A DNA stretch of 64,000 bases from Sphingomonas faeni. Lineage in GTDB: Bacteria; Pseudomonadota; Alphaproteobacteria; Sphingomonadales; Sphingomonadaceae. Shown here piece by piece: positions 18,658-28,566 of the stretch; position 1 is the first letter of the stretch; every line of letters starts with the position of its first letter. Location: NCBI RefSeq assembly GCF_003053745.1, contig NZ_QAYE01000003.1, positions 1 through 64,000 on the forward strand. The letters run 5' to 3'. Position numbers and translations under genes: made by a program. Below the pieces are notes generated by a model, which was given only the letters and a program-made list of their open reading frames with translations, was not told the origin of the DNA and did no database searches.

Positions 18658-18661
<4 letters not shown>
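17720..18661 (+). CDS. L,D-transpeptidase (YkuD), exported, with a second degenerate copy
   Basis: 313 residues. A signal peptide (RRLTCRLALALTFATTASAQ) ends near residue 23. The catalytic YkuD domain spans about residues 45-175, with the nucleophile motif in HAGNLPGYPASHGCIRLP. The part from about residue 205 starts PTGPVSIVISGRDRRVVVLR, clearly resembling the start of the first domain (AGPVTVIVSLATQKAYAYR), but it lacks SHGC. It looks like an internal duplication that lost the active site. Such enzymes form 3-3 peptidoglycan cross-links or attach proteins, strengthening walls in stationary phase. Its stop overlaps the ATPase start (ATGA). Confidence 0.88.
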
Positions 18662-21272
<2,611 letters not shown>

Positions 21273-21276
<4 letters not shown>

Positions 21277-22877
21277 CCGCCTTCGTCCCGAAGATCGTCA
21301 CGACCATGCGCGAAGGCTATTCGCTCGCCACGCTCCGCGCGGATGCGATCGCGGGTGCGACGGTCGCGGTCGTCGCGCTGCCCTTGGCGATGGCGTTGGG
21401 GATCGCCAGCGGTGCTTCGCCGGACAAGGGGCTCGTCACCGCGATCGTTGCGGGCTTCCTTGTGTCGGCGCTCGGCGGATCGCGGGTCCAGATCGGCGGA
21501 CCCACCGGCGCGTTCGTGGTCGTGGTGTTCACCGTCATCGCGCGGCACGGCTATGACGGCCTGATCCTGGCGACGTTGCTCGCAGGCATCATCCTAGTCG
21601 TTGCGGGCTATGCGCGGCTCGGCGCGCTGATCCGGTTTATCCCCTACACCGTCGTCACAGGCTTTACGGCGGGCATCGCGGTGATCATCGCCTCGAGCCA
21701 GATCCGCGATTTTCTCGGGCTCGATATGGCCGCGGTGCCCGCCGACTTCCTGCCGAAATGGCTAGCCTATGTCGGAGCGATCCGAACCATCGATGCCGCG
21801 ACCGTCGTGGTCGGCATGGGCGCACTCGCAGTCATCCTGATCCTCAAGCGCGTCGCACCACGCGTGCCCGGGTTCCTGGTCGCGGTCCTGCTCGCCTCGA
21901 TCTTCGTCATTGCGAGCGGCGCGCATGTCGCGATGATCGGCTCACGCTTTCCGGCGATGCCGAGCGGGATTGCGATACCGGCTTTCCCCGTCTGGACGCT
22001 GGCGAAGCTCCAGGCGGTACTGCCATCGGCGTTCACGATCGCGTTTCTCGCCGGCGTCGAGGCGCTCCTCTCCGCGGTCGTCGCGGACGGGGTGATCGGA
22101 TCGCGTCATCGATCGAACCAGGAACTGGTCGCGCAAGGTGTCGCCAACATCGCCTCGGCGCTGTTCGGCGGGCTGCCCGCGACCGGCGCGATCGCGCGCA
22201 CCGCGACCGCGATCAAGGCCGGCGCGCGGACCCCGGTCGCAGGCATGCTCCACGCGGTGTTCGTGCTGCTGTTCGTGGTGTTCGGCGGGCGGCTGATGGC
22301 GTTCGTGCCGATGGCGGCGCTGGCGGCGATCCTGTTCGTCGTCGCCTGGGGCATGAGCGAGCAGGAGCGGTTCGTCGGCCTGTTGCGGATGCCCAATGGC
22401 GACCGCGCGGTGTTGCTGCTGACGTTCGGGTTGACGGTGCTCGTCGACCTCACGGTGGCGATCGGCGTCGGCGTGACGCTCACCGCATTGCTGTTCATGG
22501 CGCGGATGAGCGAGACCGTCGCGATCACTGGCCCCGAGGACGACATACTAGCCGAACGGGACGCGCTGCCGGAGGGCGTCGAGATGTTCCGGATCGACGG
22601 GCCGTTCTTCTTCGGCGTCGCGGCCGGATTGATGGACACCTATCGCCGGTTGGGCAGCGTGCCGCGCGTGCTGATCCTGCGGCTGGAGCGCGTGCCGATG
22701 CTCGATGCAAGCGGTGTCGCCGCCATCGCCGAACTGCTGCGGCGAGCCGGGACGACGCAGACGCGTGTGATCCTCTGCGGCATGGCCGCGCAACCGGCGG
22801 CAATGCTCGCCCGCGCCCGGCTCGGGCCGATCGTCAGCACCCAGACCTTTGACGAGGCGCTCGCGATGTCAGGCTGA
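21273..22877 (+). CDS. SulP-family anion transporter with STAS domain
   Basis: 534 residues. About ten to twelve membrane segments begin after residue 20, with the SulP signature AVVALPLAMALGIASG and IGGPTGAFVVVVF. A C-terminal STAS domain (about 430-530) includes VEMFRIDGPFFFG and LRLERVPMLDASGVAAIAEL, whose DASG is the usual STAS loop. It moves sulfate, bicarbonate or an organic anion; the substrate is undetermined. The start overlaps the ATPase stop. The 3' end overlaps the convergent acetyltransferase gene by 9 bp. Confidence 0.9.
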
Positions 22878-23432
22878 CAGAGTCATCCGCAGCATCATCG
22901 AAGCCGGATCGCCCGGACAAGCCGACGCGATCCAGCCGCGTTCGCGTTCCAGCTCGATCGCCTGATGGTTGTCGCGGCTCTCGATCGATTCCAGCGTCGC
23001 GATCCCCTTCGCGCGGGCGAACGCTGCGACATGATCGAGCAGCGTCCAGCTGATCCCGCGGCGTTTGAAGTCGGTGCGGATCGCGATGGCGACTTCGGCG
23101 CGGGTAAGGCTCTCGTCGGCGGCCAGCATCCCGGTCGCGACGATCCGGTTGGTGGCGGGATCGAAGGCGAGGAAATTTTCGGTATGCTCGTGATCGACCG
23201 TGACCAGCGCAAGGAGCTGGTCGTGGCCGACCTTGTGGATCGCGCTGAGGAAGCGGAACCGCAGGTCTTCCTTGTCGACATGCTCGAAGAACTCGCCGAG
23301 CGCGGGTTCGTCGGCGGGCGATGCGGGGCGGACGTGAAAGACATAGCCGTCGCGCGTCGTCAGGTCGGTGCTCCACGACACGGCCGATGGCGTTTGCGTG
23401 ACGCCCGCACGCTCGCTGACGAGTTCGACCAT
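22869..23432 (-). CDS. GNAT acetyltransferase, Pat-like
   Basis: 187 residues with one GNAT fold. The conserved acetyl-CoA loop is RTDFKRRGISWTLLDHVAAFAR (about residues 120-142), preceded by AEVAIAI. The start of the domain (FHVRPASPADEPALGEFFE) resembles the GNAT part of Pat/PatZ protein acetyltransferases. No CoA-ligase-like or cyclic-nucleotide domain is attached. The ATG at 23432 is chosen because the FixJ-like box at 23509 lies just upstream. Its target could be a protein lysine or a small amine. Control of acetyl-CoA enzymes beside an acetyl-phosphate pathway is an attractive guess only. Confidence 0.8.
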   Translation of the reverse strand: MVELVSERAGVTQTPSAVSWSTDLTTRDGYVFHVRPASPADEPALGEFFEHVDKEDLRFRFLSAIHKVGHDQLLALVTVDHEHTENFLAFDPATNRIVATGMLAADESLTRAEVAIAIRTDFKRRGISWTLLDHVAAFARAKGIATLESIESRDNHQAIELERERGWIASACPGDPASMMLRMTLSA

Positions 23433-23508
23433 CGTGTTGTCCTTTGCGATTGCTCGCCGCGATGGCGATACACCCCGGCCTACCGATAAAGTCGATGCTC
23501 CCTCAGCG

Positions 23509-23522
23509 TCGGGAAACACGTA
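23509..23522 (-). promoter_or_regulatory. FixJ-like box TACGTGTTTCCCGA (minus strand)
   Basis: The minus-strand half of an overlapping divergent pair. With the plus-strand copy it makes the near-perfect palindrome AGCGTCGGGAAAC-acgt-AGTTTCCGACGCT. It lies 77 bp before the acetyltransferase start. Confidence 0.55.
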
Positions 23523-23530
23523 GTTTCCGA
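23517..23530 (+). promoter_or_regulatory. FixJ-like box CACGTAGTTTCCGA (plus strand)
   Basis: The plus-strand half of the overlapping pair, with the CGCT tail, 69 bp before the gene at 23599. One regulator dimer could serve both promoters here. Confidence 0.55.
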
Positions 23531-23598
23531 CGCTACCGAAACAATTGGCGGAGGCTAGGCTGGCTTCGAAGGGCGATCTCCGCCCGCGAGGAGACCGC

Positions 23599-24213
23599 AT
23601 GACGATCGATATCCAGCGGATGCAGGATCTCGCGCACGAGATCGTCCGGCTCCAGGGCGAACTCGACCGCGAGATCGAAAGCCGGCGGCGTGCGCTCGGC
23701 ATCGAGCTCACCGGCCGGATCGTCGGGTTCGAACACGGCGTGCTCGATGCGCAACGGCGGTTGAAAGTATCGGTGCTGCGGTTCGTAGCGCGTTCCGATC
23801 TGATTTCGATCGTGACTGCGCCGGTGATCTACTCGCTGATCGTGCCGCTGCTGATCGTCGATGCGTGGGTGAGCCTGTACCAGGCGATCTGCTTTCGCGC
23901 GTACGGGATCGCGCGGGTCCGACGCGGCGACTACATCATATTCGACCGCGCGCACCTGGCCTATCTGAACCGGATCGAGGCGCTAAATTGCGCCTTCTGC
24001 TCCTACGCCAACGGGCTTGTCGGGTTCGTCCGCGAAGTCAGCAGCCGGACCGAGCAATATTGGTGCCCGATCAAGCATGCGCTGCGCGTCAGCGATCCTC
24101 TCCACCGCTATTACGAGTTCCTCGAATATGGTGACGCAGACGGCTATCGCTCACGATTGACGCAGTTTCGCGACCGCCTTCGCGAGCCGGAGGCAGCGGA
24201 ACGATCGGCTTGA
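23599..24213 (+). CDS. Conserved membrane protein of unknown function with Cys motif
   Basis: 204 residues. An N-terminal region that may be helical or coiled (HEIVRLQGELDREIESRRR, about residues 12-60) precedes a hydrophobic segment SIVTAPVIYSLIVPLLIVD (about 70-88). Then comes a strongly patterned cytosolic part with ARVRRGDYIIFDRAHLAYLN, LNCAFCSYANGLVGF and SSRTEQYWCPIKHALR. The three cysteines and the YWCPIKHA block recur, from memory, in uncharacterised proteobacterial proteins. They could bind a metal or haem. GAGGAG lies 8 bp before the ATG. The family has no function known to me. Its FixJ-like box ties it to the hypoxia genes. Confidence 0.8.
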   Translation: MTIDIQRMQDLAHEIVRLQGELDREIESRRRALGIELTGRIVGFEHGVLDAQRRLKVSVLRFVARSDLISIVTAPVIYSLIVPLLIVDAWVSLYQAICFRAYGIARVRRGDYIIFDRAHLAYLNRIEALNCAFCSYANGLVGFVREVSSRTEQYWCPIKHALRVSDPLHRYYEFLEYGDADGYRSRLTQFRDRLREPEAAERSA

Positions 24214-24227
24214 TTGACCAACGTCAA
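24214..24227 (+). promoter_or_regulatory. FNR/FixK-type box TTGACCAACGTCAA
   Basis: Perfect half-sites TTGAC and GTCAA spaced by 4 bp, beginning right after the stop codon of the preceding gene and 46 bp before the ATG of the hemerythrin-like gene. Confidence 0.75.
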
Positions 24228-24273
24228 TGTCATGCGCGGGGGGACGTGCCACTGAGGCTCAGGGAGAGCCTCG

Positions 24274-24810
24274 ATGATCGAGCATGACGAGTTTGCCACG
24301 CGCGTCGTACTGTTTTCCGGGTGCCGGCATTTCATCCGCGAACTCGACTTGGAACCGCTACTGGCCGCTCATGCCAGGCTTCGGGGCATGTGCAATCGGC
24401 TGGAGGGATACGCCGATGCGTTGCCCGGTCGATTGCCCAGTGCTGACGCCAATGCGATCTGCTGCGACCTGCGCGCCGTTGTAGTCAGCCACGCGCGCGA
24501 TGAGACTGCGGTGATCGATGCGCTGTTCGCGCGGGCCGTAGGCGATCCGCTCACGGCTGCAGTGATGAGGCGCGTGCGTGCGCGCCATATCAGCGATGCG
24601 ATCCAGGCTGACGACATACTTGCCGCCTTGTCCGGCCTTTCGACGCCGTGCGCGGAAGCGTTCGGCTATATGTTGCGGAGTTTCTTCGACGGGGCCCGGC
24701 AGGCGATGGACTTCACCCAACTCGCGATCCTGACACTTGGCGCGGGGCGGCTGACGCAGGGCGCGCGCGACATGCTCGTGCGTGGGCTTGGCGAGCGGAA
24801 CGCGGTCTAA
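24274..24810 (+). CDS. Hemerythrin-like four-helix protein
   Basis: 178 residues that read as four helices with hemerythrin-type iron ligands in the first three: His in LLAAHARLRGM (about residue 33), His and Glu in VVSHARDETAVIDALF (about 75), His and acids in RARHISDAIQADD (about 109). Where a fifth ligand pair is expected, the last helix has FFDGARQAMDFTQL with Asp but no His. It may therefore bind iron differently or be degenerate. Relatives sense or carry O2 or NO. An FNR-type box directly upstream supports an anaerobic role. It overlaps the convergent fnr gene by 4 bp. The assignment is by pattern only. Confidence 0.55.
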   Translation: MIEHDEFATRVVLFSGCRHFIRELDLEPLLAAHARLRGMCNRLEGYADALPGRLPSADANAICCDLRAVVVSHARDETAVIDALFARAVGDPLTAAVMRRVRARHISDAIQADDILAALSGLSTPCAEAFGYMLRSFFDGARQAMDFTQLAILTLGAGRLTQGARDMLVRGLGERNAV

Positions 24811-25517
24811 GCCGCCTCGGCGCGCCCTTGCAGCGCATCGGGGTCCGAGATCGTGATCGCGCGGCCGCCGGGTAAGGCGATCACGCCGGCGGTTTTGAGC
24901 CGAGTCATCTGGCGGCTGACCGTCTCGATCGTCAGCCCGAGAACGTCGGCGATCTGCCCGCGGGTGAGCGGTAGGTCGAACGTCATCGGCGCGTCCGGCG
25001 TCGCGCGGCATCCCGTCGCATCGGCGCGCAATGCCATGTCGAGCAGGAAGCCGGCGATCTTCTCCTGCGCGGATTTTCGCGCGAGCGACAATATCCGCGT
25101 GCGGGCAACACCGAGTGCCGCCAGCGTCCGTTGCAACAATAGCCGCTCCATCCGCACATGATCCTCCAGCACGCGCTCGAACGCGTCGCGCGGGAAGATG
25201 CACAACTCGGACTCGGTCAGTGCGGTGATCGTGAAGTCGGCTTGCCCCGCATAGGGTTGCCCTACGAAATCGGCGGGATACAGCAGCCCGACGATCTGCT
25301 CGCGACCATCGGGCGTCGCCGCCACCAGCTTGAGCACGCCCGACAACAGGTTCGCGCAGATGACGCTCTCGTCGCCTGCCCAGATCAGCGTCTGGCCGCG
25401 CGCGATCTTGCGACGGCGGCCGAGCGTATTCAGTGCGCTCAGCTCGACGTCGCTGAGGCTGCTGCACAGGGCTTGGTCGCGGACCGCGCAATCAGCGCAG
25501 ATGTCGTGGTGAGCCAT
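24807..25517 (-). CDS. fnr: Crp/Fnr-family regulator with Fe-S cysteines
   Basis: 236 residues: an N-terminal cysteine cluster ICADCAVRDQALC (Cys7, Cys10, Cys18) plus Cys54 in SVICANLLSG, a cyclic-nucleotide-fold domain, a dimer helix and a Crp-type helix-turn-helix. The recognition helix reads LGLTIETVSRQMTRL with the E-x2-SR pattern that reads TTGA half-sites. Four cysteines in this layout are typical of FnrN/Fnr holding an oxygen-labile 4Fe-4S cluster. The ATG at 25517 is preferred because it begins just before the cluster. It lies 55 bp after cydX in the same direction. TTGAC-N4-GTCAA boxes in the window are the likely targets. Confidence 0.9.
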   Translation of the reverse strand: MAHHDICADCAVRDQALCSSLSDVELSALNTLGRRRKIARGQTLIWAGDESVICANLLSGVLKLVAATPDGREQIVGLLYPADFVGQPYAGQADFTITALTESELCIFPRDAFERVLEDHVRMERLLLQRTLAALGVARTRILSLARKSAQEKIAGFLLDMALRADATGCRATPDAPMTFDLPLTRGQIADVLGLTIETVSRQMTRLKTAGVIALPGGRAITISDPDALQGRAEAA

Positions 25518-25572
25518 TGATCGAGTATAGTATGAAGGCCCGCGATATCCGCGCGAATTCTTTACGCGACCG

Positions 25573-25695
25573 TTACGAGTTCCCAGGCGCTTCCGCATCG
25601 TCTTCGATCGGCAAGTGGAACTCATGCCATATGCCGTTCAAGATGCCGAAGCCGACCGCGAGGCCGAGGCCGAGCACCCAGGTAAAATACCACAT
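25573..25695 (-). CDS. cydX: CydX, small subunit of cytochrome bd oxidase
   Basis: 40 residues, a single-membrane-segment protein starting MWYFTWVLGLGLAVGFGILN and continuing GIWHE before an acidic tail. It matches CydX/YbgT, which stabilises the haems in the CydAB complex. It lies 25 bp after cydB in the same operon. The start is the ATG at 25693-25695. Confidence 0.88.
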   Translation of the reverse strand: MWYFTWVLGLGLAVGFGILNGIWHEFHLPIEDDAEAPGNS

Positions 25696-25720
25696 GATCA
25701 GATATCCTTAGCGTTCGTGG

Positions 25721-26860
25721 TCAGTAGAAATCGGGGTTGGTCGCGACCTCTTGCGTCGTCACGCGGCCGAACATCACCTTGTACGCCCAAGCGGTGTAGG
25801 CGATTACGATTGGCAGCAGGACGACCGTGACGAACAGCATGATGCCCAGCGTCTTGGCGCTCGACGATGCGTTCCAGACGGTGAGGCTGGAGTGCGAGTC
25901 GATGCTCGACGGCAGGATGAAGGGGAACATCGACAGCCCGACCGTCGCGATGATTCCGAGCGCGGAGGCGGACGATCCTGCGAACGCCGCGCTCTCCGAT
26001 CCGCGCCGGATGCCGAACAGCGCGAGCGCCGCGCCGCCGAAACCGAGCACCGGGGCGATCATCATCCAGGGATACAGGCCGTAATTGGCAAGCCAGCCGC
26101 CGCGCGCGAGTTCGCTGGTGGTGCGCAAGGGATTGGACGGCCCCGACGGATCGATCGCGCCGACGATACGGTAGCCGATGTCGCCATAGGCGACGAACGC
26201 CCAGCCGGCTGCGAACAGCGCGAGCGACGCAAGGCCCGCGATCGTACCGAACTTGCGCGCGCGATCGTGCACCGCGCCGTGCTCGACCTTGATCGCCAGC
26301 CATGCGCTGCCGTGGAGCACCAGCATCGCGACCGACAACAGCCCGCATAGCAGCGTGAACGGGGTGAACAGCCCAAGGAAGCTGCCGTCGAAGAACGCGC
26401 GCAGGTCGCTGTCGAGGCGGAACGGCGCGCCCGACAGGACATTGCCGACCGCCACCCCGAACACGAGCGCGGGGACGAACCCGCCGACGAACAGCGCCCA
26501 GTCCCAGCGCGACCGCCATGCCGCGTCGGGCCGCTTCGAGCGATATTTGAACCCCACCGGGCGCAGGATCAGGGCCGCCAGGACGAGGAACATCGCGAGG
26601 TAGAAGCCGGAAAAGCTGATCGCGTAGACGAACGGCCACGCTGCGAAGATCGCGGCACCGCCGACGATGAACCACACTTGGTTGCCCTCCCAGGTCGGTC
26701 CGATCGCGTTGATCACCATGCGCCGTTCGGCATCGGTGCGGCCGACGAACGGGAGCAGCGCCGCGACGCCGAGATCGAAGCCGTCGGTCAGCGCGAACCC
26801 GATCAGCAGCGTTCCGAGCAACACCCACCAGATCAGACGCAGCGTTTCATAATCGAACAT
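25721..26860 (-). CDS. cydB: Cytochrome bd ubiquinol oxidase subunit II
   Basis: 379 residues, the usual length, with about nine membrane segments. The N-terminus ETLRLIWWVLLGTLLIGFAL and TDGFDLGVAALLPFVGRTD, then GPTWEGNQVWFIVGGAAIFA, are the family signature. The protein pairs with CydA in the inner membrane to reduce O2 to water with quinol at high oxygen affinity. It starts 14 bp after cydA. The operon is driven from the FNR box at 28518. Confidence 0.95.
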   Translation of the reverse strand: MFDYETLRLIWWVLLGTLLIGFALTDGFDLGVAALLPFVGRTDAERRMVINAIGPTWEGNQVWFIVGGAAIFAAWPFVYAISFSGFYLAMFLVLAALILRPVGFKYRSKRPDAAWRSRWDWALFVGGFVPALVFGVAVGNVLSGAPFRLDSDLRAFFDGSFLGLFTPFTLLCGLLSVAMLVLHGSAWLAIKVEHGAVHDRARKFGTIAGLASLALFAAGWAFVAYGDIGYRIVGAIDPSGPSNPLRTTSELARGGWLANYGLYPWMMIAPVLGFGGAALALFGIRRGSESAAFAGSSASALGIIATVGLSMFPFILPSSIDSHSSLTVWNASSSAKTLGIMLFVTVVLLPIVIAYTAWAYKVMFGRVTTQEVATNPDFY

Positions 26861-26874
26861 CGTCGTGTCTCCTG

Positions 26875-28446
26875 TCAGGCGGTTATTGCGGCGGCTGGGA
26901 TCGGGCCGGGCGCGGGCTGTGGATCCTCGTCATGCTCGAACGGTCCCTTGCGGATCGTTGCGAGGATCAGCCGCACCTCGATCACCGCCAGCGTACCGTA
27001 GATCGCGGTGAAGCCGATGATCGTCGTCCACAGCACCCCCCGGGTCAGCGACGACGCGGCCAGGAAGGTCGGCAGAACACCTTCGATCGCCCAAGGCTGA
27101 CGGCCGATCTCGGCGAGCATCCAGCCGAGTTCGATCGCGATCCACGGCAACGGGATCGCGATGACCGCGAGCTTCAGGAACCAGCGCGTCTGCGTGTGCA
27201 TCCTGAGCGACGTCAGCACGAACGCGGCACCGAACAGCGCGATCATGAAGAAGCCGATGAACGCCATGATCCGGAAGCTCCAGAACATCAGCGGCACGTT
27301 CGGCACCACGTCCCACGCAGTCGCCGCGACCAGTTGCGGACTCGCCATGCGAGGATCGGCGACGTGGCGTTTCAGCAACAGCGCATAGCCGAGATCGCGC
27401 TTATGCGCCTCGAACCGCGCGCGCTGCGCGACGTCGGTACGGTCGACCTTCAGATGCTGGACCGCGTCATAGGCGATGACGCCCGACGTAATCCGCTCCT
27501 GCGCCTTCAGCACCAGTTCGGACATCCCCGTCACCTCCTTGTCGAGGCTGCGCGTCGCGATCACGCCAAGGACCCAGGGTACCTGCACCTCGTAGCGCGT
27601 CTCGCGTGCGGCGACATTGGGCAGGCCGAACAGCGTCAGCCCGGCGGGGGCGGGGGCGGTGTGCCAGGCGGCCTCGATCGCGGCGAGCTTCATCTTCTGG
27701 TTGTCGGTGAGCGCGTAACCGCTCTCGTCGCCGAGCACGACGACCGAGAGCGAGCCGGCAAGCCCGAACGCCGCGGCGACGGTCATCGAACGGCGTGCGA
27801 CCGCGGTGTAGCGGCCCTTGAGTAGCCAGAAGGCGGAGATGCCGAGCACCACGACCGAGGCGCAGACATAGCCCGCGCTGACGGTGTGGACGAACTTGGC
27901 CTGCGCGATCGGGTTGAACAGCACCGCGCCGAAATCGCTGACCTCCATCCGCATCGTGTCGGTGTTGAATTCCGCGCCGGTCGGGTTCTGCATCCAGCCG
28001 TTGGCGACCAGGATCCACAGCGCCGACAAATTGGTGCCGAGCGCGACCATGAACGTTACGAACATATGGCCGAGCTTCGACAGGCGCTCCCAGCCGAAGA
28101 ACATCAGCCCGACGAACGTCGCCTCGAGGAAGAACGCCATCAGCCCCTCGATCGCCAGCGGGGCGCCGAAGATGTCGCCGACATAATGCGAGAAATACGA
28201 CCAGTTGGTGCCGAACTGGAATTCCATCGTCAGCCCGGTGGCGACGCCCAGCACGAAGTTGATCGCGAAGATCCGCCCCCAGAACCGCGTGATGACGCGC
28301 CAGATCGGCCGGTCCGTCATCACGTACACGGCTTCCATGATGACCAGCATCATCGACAGCCCGAGCGTCAGCGGCACGAACAGGAAATGGTACAAGGCGG
28401 TCAGCGCGAATTGCAGCCGCGACAGATCGATGACCCCAAGGTCCAT
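26875..28446 (-). CDS. cydA: Cytochrome bd ubiquinol oxidase subunit I
   Basis: 523 residues. The N-terminal MDLGVIDLSRLQFALTALYH includes the haem b595 ligand His. LEATFVGLMFFGWERLSKLGH and the quinol-binding Q-loop with GYALTDNQKMKLAAIEAAWH are present, as is RIMAFIGFFMIA further on. The Q-loop looks like the short form. The start is the ATG at 28446 with GGGGAG 8 bp before it. An upstream in-frame extension lies inside the promoter and is rejected. A perfect FNR-type box lies about 78 bp upstream and is shared with the divergent cydDC operon. Confidence 0.96.
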   Translation of the reverse strand: MDLGVIDLSRLQFALTALYHFLFVPLTLGLSMMLVIMEAVYVMTDRPIWRVITRFWGRIFAINFVLGVATGLTMEFQFGTNWSYFSHYVGDIFGAPLAIEGLMAFFLEATFVGLMFFGWERLSKLGHMFVTFMVALGTNLSALWILVANGWMQNPTGAEFNTDTMRMEVSDFGAVLFNPIAQAKFVHTVSAGYVCASVVVLGISAFWLLKGRYTAVARRSMTVAAAFGLAGSLSVVVLGDESGYALTDNQKMKLAAIEAAWHTAPAPAGLTLFGLPNVAARETRYEVQVPWVLGVIATRSLDKEVTGMSELVLKAQERITSGVIAYDAVQHLKVDRTDVAQRARFEAHKRDLGYALLLKRHVADPRMASPQLVAATAWDVVPNVPLMFWSFRIMAFIGFFMIALFGAAFVLTSLRMHTQTRWFLKLAVIAIPLPWIAIELGWMLAEIGRQPWAIEGVLPTFLAASSLTRGVLWTTIIGFTAIYGTLAVIEVRLILATIRKGPFEHDEDPQPAPGPIPAAAITA

Positions 28447-28517
28447 GATTATGCTCCCCACACGACCGTCGACGGCCCTGTCTGGGGATGGGCTAGGCGC
28501 GGGCGACGGCGCGAACA

Positions 28518-28531
28518 TTGACCGCGGTCAA
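28518..28531 (+). promoter_or_regulatory. FNR/FixK-type box TTGACCGCGGTCAA
   Basis: A perfect 14-bp palindrome between the divergent cydA and cydD genes, identical to the copy at 33444. Its centre is about 78 bp from the cydA start and 42 bp from the cydD start. Confidence 0.8.
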
Positions 28532-28566
28532 AGACGCGCGCGGGCTTGGCCTCGAATGCGGAGGAC

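Noticed and set aside
25560..25590. TTACGAGTTCCCAGGCGCT as a FixJ-like box before fnr
   Set aside because: It overlaps the end of cydX, has a one-base gap against the motif and points away from fnr.
28447..28517. Upstream extension of CydA
   Set aside because: It lies in the divergent promoter. The ATG at 28446 has a good ribosome site and matches the family start.
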